Assembly: GCA_023405705.1 (NCBI GenBank)
Contig: JAEXXR010000521.1
Location: 1-5,414 of the forward strand
From: Actinomycetes bacterium
GTDB lineage: Bacteria; Actinomycetota; Thermoleophilia; Solirubrobacterales; Solirubrobacteraceae
Reading direction: 5' to 3'
DNA length: 5,414 nt
Of this stretch, positions 1-5,414 are shown piece after piece; the first letter of the stretch is position 1, and every line of letters begins with the position of its first letter. Made by a program: the position numbers and the translations under genes. The notes beneath the pieces were generated by a model. The model saw only the letters and a list, made by a program, of their open reading frames with translations, was not told the origin of the DNA and ran no database searches.

Positions 1-207
1 GGGCCGCAGCGTCTTGCGGTGGACCTTGCGCGGGCCGCTGGCGGCGCCGTCGCTCCAACCGCCGCCGTCGGGGTCGGCGGAGCGCCCGGCGTAGGCGGCC
101 AGGTCGCTCCAGGCGCCGCCCGACTCGCCCTGGTTGCGCCAGCCGCCGGCGCCCTGCTCGCCGGAGAACAGCTGGCAGGCGAGCGCGCAGCCGGAGGCCG
201 GCCGGTA
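1..207 (-). repeat. C-terminal module, copy 2, cut by the window edge
   Basis: Residues 1153-1221 repeat the beginning of the preceding module. C1159-x3-C1163-x2-F1166-S-x2-Q-G-x3-W1175 has the same spacing as C995-x3-C999-x2-F1002-S-x2-Q-G-x3-W1011, an offset of 164 residues. Over 26 ungapped positions from the Phe, 9 are identical and several more are conservative (T/S, N/D, I/L, F/Y). The rest of this copy, including any HPG and WDP motifs, lies beyond the left edge. Confidence 0.7.
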
Positions 208-3200
208 GGCGACCTCCGGGTCCCAGTTGGTCATGTCGGAGTTGTAGGTGCCGTTGCGGTTGATCTCGAAGCGGATCAGGTCGCCGGCCGCGACGGAGAG
301 CCCGGCGAGGTTCATGTCCGTGCCGCTGCGGTCCCCGCCGGCGATCGTGCGCGGACCGGCGACGGTCGTCCCGTTCTTGGTGATCTTCACGACGACGCCG
401 TCGCCGGCCGCGACCATCTTCGCCGGGCGGCTGGCGATGTCGATCACGCCCGCGCGCGGTGCTCTCCAGGTCCGCGCCGTGTCGACGTCGACCCCCGGAT
501 GCATCATGTCGGCGAGCACCCAGCCGCCGGTCGACGGGGTCGTGTCGTGCCACTGCCGGCCGTAGCCGGAGCCGCTCGTCAGGAAGGTGGCGATGTTCGT
601 CCACGTCCCGGAGCGGAGGTCCTGGTAGCTCCAGTTGTCCTGACCCTGTCTGTCGGAGAAGCCGCGGCAGGCGGTGCGGCAGGCGAGGAAGTCGTAGTCG
701 CCGCCGGCGCCGCTCGCCGTCACGCTCTCGCTCGACGCCCACGGCTGGCCGCCGCCGGGCCGCAGCCAGCCGGTGCCGGCGAAGGTGAAGGCGTCGTCCT
801 CGGTGACGGCCGGCAGCGTCGTGCGGACCTGGAAGCCGTCGATCGTCACGTCGGTCCCGGTCGCGGGGGCGTGCGGCTGGCCCAGCACCGTGATCGTGAT
901 GCGGCGTCTCGCCGTCGAGCTCCACGTGCGCGAGAAGATCGGCACGCGCCAGTTGTTGTCGTCGGGGGCGTAGAGGTCGACGATCGCCTCCTGCCGGCCG
1001 TCGATCCGCACGACCGCCTTGCCGTTGCCGGGCCCGAGCTTCGCGTACCAGGCGAAGCCGCTGCCGGTGACCTCGAGCGTCGCGGTCGCGCCGGCCGCCG
1101 AGGCGACCGAGAGCGTCCCGGCGTGGGCCTCGACTCTGCCGGTCTGGTGGCTCCAGGCGCCGCTGTAGGCGATCGCTCCCGCCGTGCCGTCGAGGACGGT
1201 CGCGTCGGCGGCGGTCGCCGTCGTCGAGGTCGTCGCCGAGCGGTTGCCGTCGCCGTCGAAGGCGCGCACGCCGTAGACCGACTGGGTGCTCGCCGCGGGC
1301 GAGTGGTCGAAGTAGTAGGTGCCCTTGCTGACGACCGCGATGCGGGCGCCGTCGCGCAGCACGTCGTAGCCGCTGACGAAGCTGTCGTCGCTCGCCGCCG
1401 GCCAGGTGAGGCCGACGCCGGGCACGTTCATGTTCGTCTCGTAGCCGGCGGTAACCGACCCCGGCGCGCTCGGCGCCGTCGTGTCGCCGCCGCCGCCCGG
1501 CCGCTTCGGCATGCCGAGCCAGACGATCTCGCCGGCCGCCGGGGAGCTGAGCGCGATCCCTCTGCTCATCAGGTCGGCGCCGGTGCGGCTCGCGGTGCAC
1601 GCCGCGTACTGGCAGGAGACGGCGTAGGTGGCGCCGGCGTTGAGGCCCTTCGGGTGGATGGTGACGGTGCCGCTCTCGGCCGCGTCGTGCAGCAGGACGC
1701 TCTTGCCGCCGTCTCTGCTGACGCGCTGCATCCAGCTGCGCGCGGCGCCGCTCGAGGCCGGGTGGTAGACGCGCGACCAGCGGCCGGCGACGCCCTGGTC
1801 CTTCAGGTAGCGGTAGCGCTCGATCACGCCGCGCATGCACTCGAGGTCGGCCGCCTCGCCGCTGTCGCCGCTGAAGTCCGGGTTGAAGGCGAGCGCGTAG
1901 TTGTAGATCGGCGCGCACTCGTCGACCGGCCAGTCGTCGGGCATCCCGGAGAGCTTGTCGGCCGGGAAGAGGCGGGTCGCGTCGTAGAGGTGCCAGTCGC
2001 CTCTTCTGTCGCTGATGCTGGCGCTGGAGGAGCGGCGCAGGATCTCCCAGCCGAACTCGGTGCCGCCGGAGTTGACGGTCTGGATCGTCGAGCCGGGGCG
2101 CGCGTCGAGGAAGCCCTCGCTCAGTCTCACGAACGCCTCGCTCTGCTTCAGCTGCTTGGCGCCGTTCACGTCGACGATCGGGCAGGCGTCGTTGCGCCAC
2201 ATGTAGTCGCCCCAGCGGGCGGCGTTGTCGGTGATCAGCCCCTGCACCCAGCTGGCGGCGGCCGGGATCGACAGGTCGGCGACGTGCTGGCCGAAGGTGC
2301 CGACCGGGTTGCAGGAGGGCGGCTGGGCCGGGAACCACGACGGGTTGGACTGGTACGGGACGGAGCTGCCGTTGACGTTGTAGGCGGGGTAGTAGATCAG
2401 CTGCCGCATCCCCGACTTGGCGAGGTAGTCGCCGCTCGATCTCCAGTCGGGCCCGCGCCAGTCGCCGATGTTGTCCCACCAGCCGAAGTCGCGGTGGTAG
2501 GTGTCGCCGCCGACGTGGCGCATGTGGTCGACGAGGCCGAAGACCTTCTGCAGCGCGCCGGTCGGGTCCTTGAAGCCGCCCGGGATGTTGTACGGGGCGC
2601 CGGCCTGCCACCAGCCGAGCATCCGCACGCCGCCGAAGTACGGCGCGCGCGTGTAGTCCCACAGGTATCTGTACTGCCAGTCGAGCAGCCGGTTGGTCAT
2701 CTCGTCGAGGTCGCCGGCGTAGGCGAGCAGCCACGCTCTCGGGCTGGTGACGCTCTCGCCGGCCGCGACGGCGCCGTCGTAGTTGGGCAGCGTCACCGAC
2801 AGGCCGCCGGGCGCGCCGTCGACGCTGCCGATCGCCGCCCGCCAGCGGCCGTGGAGGTCGAGGCCGACCGCGATGCCGTCGTCGCGTCTGCGGTTGTGCA
2901 GGTTGAACCACGGCACGTAGATCGAGCTGGTCTCTCTCCACGTCTGCGTCGGGCAGGTCTGGATCGTCGCGTTGACGCCGCAGCTCATCGCGTCGTAGCT
3001 GTCGAAGGCGCGCAGGTAGGTGCTCGTGAGCGCCGTCGAGCGCAGCGTCCACGATCTGCCGGTGAGGGTGCCCTCGTAGCCGGCCGCCGCGCCGGTCATG
3101 AATCTGAGGTCGGTGTCGGCGACGTCGGAGGCGCCGGTGCGCTGGTGCAGGAAGCTCGGTCTCGCGAGCGTTCTCGCGCTGGCGGCGGTGTTCTTGTAGA

Positions 3201-3663
3201 TCACCTGCTCGCGGATCAGCGAGGTCGACGGGAAGATCACGTAGCGCTTCGTCACGTCGACGCCGGTGCGCGTCAGCGTGACGTCGAGCTGGATCGCCGT
3301 CTCGCCGCCGACCGTCACGGTTCTCGCGGCGCCGGCGCCGCAGCTCCAGCCGCCGCTGGAGCCGCGCAGCGTCGAGCCGTCCCACTCGAAGCGGAACTCG
3401 TCGGAGACGGTCGCCCCCTGCACCAGCTCCTGCGCCGGCGAGGCGACCTTGTTCTTCAGGCTCGTCATCGCGAACGCGCCCGCGTCGAGCGCGACGACCT
3501 TCTCGATGCCGGCGGTGCCGAACGTCCAGCTGCACGCGTTCGCGTCCTGGTTCGCGTACGCGTCCCCGGACGTGAGCGCCTGCGCCCCTGCGGGCGCGCC
3601 CAGCGCGATGCCGGCCGCAGCGGCGCACGCCGCGACGACCGTCCTCCGTTGCCTGACGAACAC
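1..3663 (-). CDS. Secreted modular GH36-like (clan GH-D) glycoside hydrolase, 3' end missing
   Basis: This gene is open from a GTG at 3663 to the left edge (1221 codons, no stop), so the C-terminus is missing. The start is supported by AGGAG six bases upstream and a signal peptide directly after it. Domains in order: signal peptide 1-29; N-terminal beta-sandwich about 33-330; TIM-barrel about 335-640; C-terminal beta domain about 645-720, with a GADLM-type motif as in GH36; a PGGGG hinge; fibronectin III 727-815; beta-sandwich 822-946; then tandem modules. Barrel landmarks are DFGWWDNIGDW (392-402), D492 in MWRND (predicted nucleophile) and D552 in SISD, following SGG at 532-534 (predicted acid/base). 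From family knowledge, GH36 enzymes are retaining exo-alpha-galactosidases and relatives. Here the usual K-x-D is R-N-D and the usual Cys before SGG is absent, so substrate is uncertain. It probably acts outside the cell on plant or microbial polysaccharide. About 19 of some 85 Arg codons are AGA, unusual for such GC-rich DNA. Confidence 0.92.
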   Translation of the reverse strand, partial: MFVRQRRTVVAACAAAAGIALGAPAGAQALTSGDAYANQDANACSWTFGTAGIEKVVALDAGAFAMTSLKNKVASPAQELVQGATVSDEFRFEWDGSTLRGSSGGWSCGAGAARTVTVGGETAIQLDVTLTRTGVDVTKRYVIFPSTSLIREQVIYKNTAASARTLARPSFLHQRTGASDVADTDLRFMTGAAAGYEGTLTGRSWTLRSTALTSTYLRAFDSYDAMSCGVNATIQTCPTQTWRETSSIYVPWFNLHNRRRDDGIAVGLDLHGRWRAAIGSVDGAPGGLSVTLPNYDGAVAAGESVTSPRAWLLAYAGDLDEMTNRLLDWQYRYLWDYTRAPYFGGVRMLGWWQAGAPYNIPGGFKDPTGALQKVFGLVDHMRHVGGDTYHRDFGWWDNIGDWRGPDWRSSGDYLAKSGMRQLIYYPAYNVNGSSVPYQSNPSWFPAQPPSCNPVGTFGQHVADLSIPAAASWVQGLITDNAARWGDYMWRNDACPIVDVNGAKQLKQSEAFVRLSEGFLDARPGSTIQTVNSGGTEFGWEILRRSSSASISDRRGDWHLYDATRLFPADKLSGMPDDWPVDECAPIYNYALAFNPDFSGDSGEAADLECMRGVIERYRYLKDQGVAGRWSRVYHPASSGAARSWMQRVSRDGGKSVLLHDAAESGTVTIHPKGLNAGATYAVSCQYAACTASRTGADLMSRGIALSSPAAGEIVWLGMPKRPGGGGDTTAPSAPGSVTAGYETNMNVPGVGLTWPAASDDSFVSGYDVLRDGARIAVVSKGTYYFDHSPAASTQSVYGVRAFDGDGNRSATTSTTATAADATVLDGTAGAIAYSGAWSHQTGRVEAHAGTLSVASAAGATATLEVTGSGFAWYAKLGPGNGKAVVRIDGRQEAIVDLYAPDDNNWRVPIFSRTWSSTARRRITITVLGQPHAPATGTDVTIDGFQVRTTLPAVTEDDAFTFAGTGWLRPGGGQPWASSESVTASGAGGDYDFLACRTACRGFSDRQGQDNWSYQDLRSGTWTNIATFLTSGSGYGRQWHDTTPSTGGWVLADMMHPGVDVDTARTWRAPRAGVIDIASRPAKMVAAGDGVVVKITKNGTTVAGPRTIAGGDRSGTDMNLAGLSVAAGDLIRFEINRNGTYNSDMTNWDPEVAYRPASGCALACQLFSGEQGAGGWRNQGESGGAWSDLAAYAGRSADPDGGGWSDGAASGPRKVHRKTLRP
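208..714 (-). repeat. C-terminal module, copy 1 (Cys pair, QGxxxW, WDP)
   Basis: Residues about 984-1152 form a beta-rich module. It contains a Cys pair C995-x3-C999, then FSDRQGQDNWSYQ (1002-1014), an MMHPG motif, a T-W-R-A-P strand, a GDGVVVKI strand and a GDLIRFEINRNG strand, and ends in NWDPEV (1146-1151). I recall this combination of QGxxxW-Y, HPG, GD-x-I-x-F and WDP as a recurring accessory module in extracellular bacterial proteins. Its ligand is unknown to me. A carbohydrate-binding role is likely but unproven. Confidence 0.75.
826..1200 (-). other. Beta-sandwich accessory domain, probably carbohydrate-binding
   Basis: Residues about 822-946 begin TVLDG and contain the pattern W-Y-A-K-x-G-P-x-x-G-K-A-x-V-x-I-D-G followed by V-D-L-Y and a run of beta strands ending DVTIDGFQV. 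This resembles the small jelly-roll modules found at the C-terminal side of actinobacterial secreted enzymes, in which the domain usually closes with an I-D-x-F/V strand. Binding to carbohydrate is inferred from such company, not shown. Confidence 0.65.
1219..1485 (-). other. Fibronectin type III domain
   Basis: Residues about 727-815 begin with DTTAPSAPGSV, the usual opening of bacterial fibronectin III domains. They continue with a L-T-W strand, SGYDVLRDG, and an ending YGVRAFDGDGNRS, which are the standard strand signatures. In secreted carbohydrate enzymes this domain usually acts as a spacer between catalytic and binding modules. It follows a GGGG hinge. Confidence 0.93.
1504..3567 (-). 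other. GH36-like catalytic unit (N-terminal sandwich, TIM barrel, C-terminal beta domain)
   Basis: Residues about 33-720 follow the GH36 layout. The barrel begins near YFGGVRMLGWW (342-352) and carries the D-x-G-W...GDW block (392-402). A G-M-x-x-x-I-Y-Y-x-P strand and NPSWF follow, matching the usual G-M-x-F-G-L-W...HPDW region. D492 lies in a strand ending GDYMWRND and D552 ends a block with SGG twenty residues upstream. The 60-residue gap between the two aspartates equals the gap between nucleophile and acid/base in Thermotoga maritima GalA (D327 and D387, from memory). The assignment is by motif and layout, not by alignment. Confidence 0.8.
3577..3663 (-). other. Sec-type signal peptide of the glycoside hydrolase
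   Basis: Residues 1-29 show a basic start (R4, R6, R7), a hydrophobic Ala/Val core (about 9-22) and an A-x-A site, AQA at 27-29, before LTSGD. This predicts cleavage after A29 and export. A VAAC at 10-13 resembles a lipobox but sits too close to the basic region for a normal lipoprotein signal. There is no twin-arginine SRRxFLK-type motif, although R6-R7 is a pair of arginines. Confidence 0.85.
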
Positions 3664-3679
3664 GGTGCTCTCCTCTTCC
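3664..3679 (-). promoter_or_regulatory. Ribosome binding site of the glycoside hydrolase gene
   Basis: The minus strand reads GGAAGAGGAGAGCACC and then the GTG start. AGGAG (3674-3670) lies six bases before the start codon, a normal spacing. This decides the GTG at 3663 as the start, since the signal peptide follows immediately. Confidence 0.8.
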
Positions 3680-3693
3680 GTCGTTCCGTTGCA

Positions 3694-3747
3694 GGTGCTG
3701 CCGGTGCTGCGGCCGCCGCGCTCGGCGCGCGGCGGCGGTGGTGCTGC
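3694..3747 (-). repeat. Three GCAGCACC octamers flanking the hairpin
   Basis: The octamer GCAGCACC (minus strand) occurs at 3740-3747, 3703-3710 and 3694-3701. The last two are one base apart, and a shorter AGCACC lies at 3664-3669 next to the start codon. One copy is on one side of the hairpin and two on the other. It could be an operator-like repeat for a regulator of the hydrolase gene, or low-complexity GC sequence. Confidence 0.4.
3712..3736 (-). terminator. Perfect GC hairpin between the FAH and hydrolase genes (weak terminator or leader hairpin)
   Basis: GCCGCCGCGC (3712-3721) pairs perfectly with 3727-3736 around a five-base loop. In the transcript it begins 26 bases after the FAH stop codon and ends about 48 bases before the GTG start of the hydrolase. 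No U-run follows, so it is not a classical Rho-independent terminator. It could reduce read-through, protect an RNA end, or act in the leader of the hydrolase mRNA. The pairing is seen directly; the role is inference. Confidence 0.45.
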
Positions 3748-3761
3748 GGGTGGCGCCTGCC

Positions 3762-4583
3762 TCAGCCCAGGTCGGCGACCGGGTTGCGCAGCGTCCCGAT
3801 CCCGTCGACCTCGACCTCGACGACGTCGCCGTCGTGCAGCGAGCGCGGCGGGTCGGTGAACTCGCCGCAGCCCCACGGCGTGCCGGTGACGATCACGTCG
3901 CCGGCCTCCAGCGTGAAGCTGTGCGAGCAGTAGGAGACGAGGCCGGCGACGCCGACCAGCATCTCCCCCGTCGTCGAGTCCTGCACGATCTCGCCGTTGA
4001 CGCGCGTGCGCAGGCCGAGTGCCTGCGGGTCCGCGATCTCGTCGGCGGTGACGATCACCGGGCCGAGCGGGCAGAAGGTGTCGAGCGACTTGCCGCGCAC
4101 CCACTGGCCGTCGGCGAACTGGACGTCGCGCGCCGAGACGTCGTTGGCGACCGTGTAGCCGAAGACGTGCGACAGCGCGTCGGCCTCGGAGACGCGCACG
4201 GCCTCTCTGCCGATCACGACCGCCAGCTCGACCTCCCAGTCGACTCTCTGCGTGACGGCGCGGTCGACGCGGATCTCGTCGCCGTCGGCGATCACGCTGG
4301 TCGTGAACTTGGCGAAGACCGGCGGCCGCTCCGGCGGCTCGAGGCCGGCCTCCTTGATGTGGTCGAGGTAGTTGAGGCCGATCGCGACGACCTTGCCCGG
4401 CCGCAGCGGCGCGAGCAGCCGCGCGCCCTCCAGCGGCGCCGCGTCCGCGGCCGGCTCCAGCGGCGCGCCGGTCGCGATCAGCGCCTCCAGCGGCGTCGCG
4501 CCGTCGCCGATCGGCAGCAGCGCGCCGTCGCGCTCGATGACGGGCACCGGGCCCTGCGGCGTCTCGGCCGTTCCAACTCGCAT
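3762..4583 (-). CDS. Fumarylacetoacetate hydrolase (FAH) family enzyme
   Basis: This is a complete 273-residue cytoplasmic enzyme, a normal length for the short bacterial FAH group. An N-terminal region (1-60) leads into the FAH fold at K64-VVAIGLNY. The Mg/Mn ligands expected for the family are present: E117 and E119 in VDWEVELAVV and D148 in ANDVSARD. K165 in GKSLDTFCPLGP and the TGTPWGCG loop (233-240) are also in place, so it should be active. Family members cleave or isomerise diketo or hydroxy-keto acids, including acylpyruvases, diene-dioate isomerases and 2,4-diketo-3-deoxy-sugar-acid hydrolases. The SLDTFCPLGP and NGE...QDSTT signatures are also found in the sugar-acid hydrolases, but sequence alone does not fix the substrate. 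It starts 34 bases after the E2 stop. Only a weak purine-rich site (AGAAGAGA, 4593-4600) precedes the ATG, so translation may depend on the upstream gene. Confidence 0.93.
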   Translation of the reverse strand: MRVGTAETPQGPVPVIERDGALLPIGDGATPLEALIATGAPLEPAADAAPLEGARLLAPLRPGKVVAIGLNYLDHIKEAGLEPPERPPVFAKFTTSVIADGDEIRVDRAVTQRVDWEVELAVVIGREAVRVSEADALSHVFGYTVANDVSARDVQFADGQWVRGKSLDTFCPLGPVIVTADEIADPQALGLRTRVNGEIVQDSTTGEMLVGVAGLVSYCSHSFTLEAGDVIVTGTPWGCGEFTDPPRSLHDGDVVEVEVDGIGTLRNPVADLG

Positions 4584-4617
4584 TGCGTCTCGTCTCTTCT
4601 CTGGTGTCGGGTCGCGG
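4584..4617 (-). other. Short E2-FAH intergenic gap
   Basis: Thirty-four bases separate the E2 stop (TAG) from the FAH ATG. There is no inverted repeat or U-run that would end transcription and no clear promoter. A purine-rich stretch, AGAAGAGA at 4600-4593, is the only candidate ribosome binding site, about nine bases from the start. The gap supports co-transcription of the two genes. Confidence 0.6.
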
Positions 4618-5414
4618 CTACAGCAGCAGCGACAGGGGTCGTTCGAGCAGCTCGCGCACGCGCGCGAGGAAGCGGGCGCCGTCGGCGCCGTAGAGGATGC
4701 GGTGGTCGCAGGTGAGCGACAGGTCCATCACGCTGCCGACGGCGAGCGCGTCGTCGCGCACGACCGGCTCCCTGCGCAGCGCGCCGACGGCGAGGATCGC
4801 CGCCTGCGGCGGGTTGACGATCGCCTGGAAGCGGGTCACGCCGAACATGCCGAGGTTGGAGACGGTGAAGGTGCCGCCGGCCAGGTCGGCCGGGGCGATC
4901 GTCCCCTCGCGGACGGCGGTCGCCAGCCGCCGCGCCTCGCGCGCGATCTCGCCGAGCGAGAGGCGGTCGGCGTCGGCGATCACCGGCACGACGAGCGCGT
5001 CGTCGGCCGCGACCGCGAGGCCGACCGCGACGTGGCCGTGCAACTGGAAGCCGTCCCTCGTGTAGGAGCCGTTCGCGCGCGGGTGGTCGCGCAGCGCCAG
5101 CGCGCACGCCTTAACGACGAGGTCGTTGAAGGAGGGCGCTCGCTCCGGGTCGGCCGCCTTCAGCTGCGCCCGCAGCGCGACCGCCGCGTCCATGTCGACG
5201 CGCGTCTCGACGAGGAACTCCGGCACCGTCGCCTTCGCCTCCGCCATCCGCCGCGCGACCGTCTGCTGGAGGCGGGTGAGCGGTTGGAGGGTGGCGTCGC
5301 CGCGGCCGGCGGGAGCGGCGACCGGAGCCGGTGACGACGCACGTGCGCCCGCGGCAAGGGCCGGCGCGCTCGGCGCCGCTGGCGGCGCACCGGCAGCGGT
5401 GACCGGCGCAGCAG
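4618..5414 (-). CDS. Dihydrolipoamide acyltransferase (E2) of a 2-oxoacid dehydrogenase complex, 5' end missing
   Basis: The visible 264 residues are the C-terminal part of E2. The first 43 or so form an Ala/Pro-rich flexible linker. The catalytic domain opens at LQPLTRLQQTVARRMAEAK, the usual start of the E2 acyltransferase core. It contains APSFNDLVVKACALAL, FTVSNLGMFGV, NPPQAAILAVGA and the active-site block CDHRILYGADGARF, whose His (visible residue 237, codon 4704-4702) is the catalytic histidine. E2 transfers the acyl group from lipoyl-lysine to CoA and forms the core of the complex with E1 and E3. The Asp usual in DHR-x-x-D-G is Tyr here, a variant I recall from plastid and cyanobacterial-type E2. 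The lipoyl and subunit-binding domains, and the start codon, lie beyond the right edge. An ATG at 5247 is internal, because the core helix before it is in frame. Whether the complex uses pyruvate, branched-chain oxoacids or another substrate cannot be told. Confidence 0.95.
   Translation of the reverse strand, partial: AAPVTAAGAPPAAPSAPALAAGARASSPAPVAAPAGRGDATLQPLTRLQQTVARRMAEAKATVPEFLVETRVDMDAAVALRAQLKAADPERAPSFNDLVVKACALALRDHPRANGSYTRDGFQLHGHVAVGLAVAADDALVVPVIADADRLSLGEIAREARRLATAVREGTIAPADLAGGTFTVSNLGMFGVTRFQAIVNPPQAAILAVGALRREPVVRDDALAVGSVMDLSLTCDHRILYGADGARFLARVRELLERPLSLLL

Noticed and set aside
3625..3636. VAAC at residues 10-13 of the hydrolase as a lipoprotein lipobox.
   Set aside because: Only a few residues lie between the basic region and this Cys, too short for a hydrophobic core. 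A better A-x-A site follows at 27-29.
19..3933. A 1304-codon plus-strand open reading frame covering the whole hydrolase gene.
   Set aside because: Over the hydrolase it lies in the register where its stops would be TTA, CTA or TCA codons of the minus-strand gene, which are absent in this GC-rich gene. Its translation is low-complexity Arg/Ala/Val/Gly-rich sequence with no recognisable domain, whereas the minus strand encodes clear domains.
4478..5107. A 209-codon minus-strand frame spanning the E2-FAH junction.
   Set aside because: It is an out-of-frame Arg/Pro/Ala-rich translation of the E2 and FAH genes, without any family motif.
4618..5247. The ATG at 5247 as the start of a short, lipoyl-less E2.
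   Set aside because: The frame is open upstream to the window edge and encodes the first catalytic helix (LTRLQQTVARR) and an Ala/Pro linker, so the ATG is internal.
3738..5334. Plus-strand frames over the FAH and E2 genes (3738-4715 and 4372-5334).
   Set aside because: They are Arg/Ala/Asp-rich antisense shadows of minus-strand genes with intact family motifs.
1..5414. CRISPR arrays, tRNA or rRNA genes, insertion sequences.
   Set aside because: Nearly the whole window is covered by three genes. No regularly spaced repeats, tRNA-like folds, transposase motifs or terminal inverted repeats were seen.

Overview
The window is very GC-rich DNA in which nearly every codon ends in G or C. It carries three genes on the minus strand, read from the right edge to the left: the 3' part of a dihydrolipoamide acyltransferase (E2) gene, a complete fumarylacetoacetate hydrolase (FAH) family gene, and a very long secreted glycoside hydrolase gene cut by the left edge. 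The base composition, the Ala/Pro-rich E2 linker and the large secreted modular hydrolase fit a high-GC actinomycete-like soil bacterium. The frequent AGA arginine codons made me think of the Thermoleophilia (Conexibacter and relatives), but that is only a weak guess.

Right part (4618-5414): the linker and whole catalytic domain of an E2 subunit of a 2-oxoacid dehydrogenase complex; its lipoyl domain lies outside the window. After a 34-base gap comes the FAH-family enzyme (3762-4583), with an intact metal-binding E-x-E...D set. A 98-base gap follows, holding a perfect 10-bp GC hairpin, repeated GCAGCACC octamers and a good ribosome binding site. It leads to a GTG-started gene (3663 to the left edge, at least 1221 codons).

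That protein has a signal peptide, a GH36-like (clan GH-D, alpha-galactosidase-type) catalytic unit, a fibronectin type III domain, a beta-sandwich domain resembling carbohydrate-binding modules, and the first of at least two tandem C-terminal modules; the second copy runs off the window. Several normally conserved GH36 active-site residues are changed, so the substrate may not be a plain alpha-galactoside.

The three genes point the same way with short gaps and could be one transcript. A possible reading, which is inference only, is that the secreted enzyme releases sugars outside the cell, the FAH enzyme acts on a keto-acid intermediate, and the 2-oxoacid dehydrogenase feeds the product into central metabolism. 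There is no gene-free stretch longer than 98 bases. The long plus-strand reading frames are antisense shadows.
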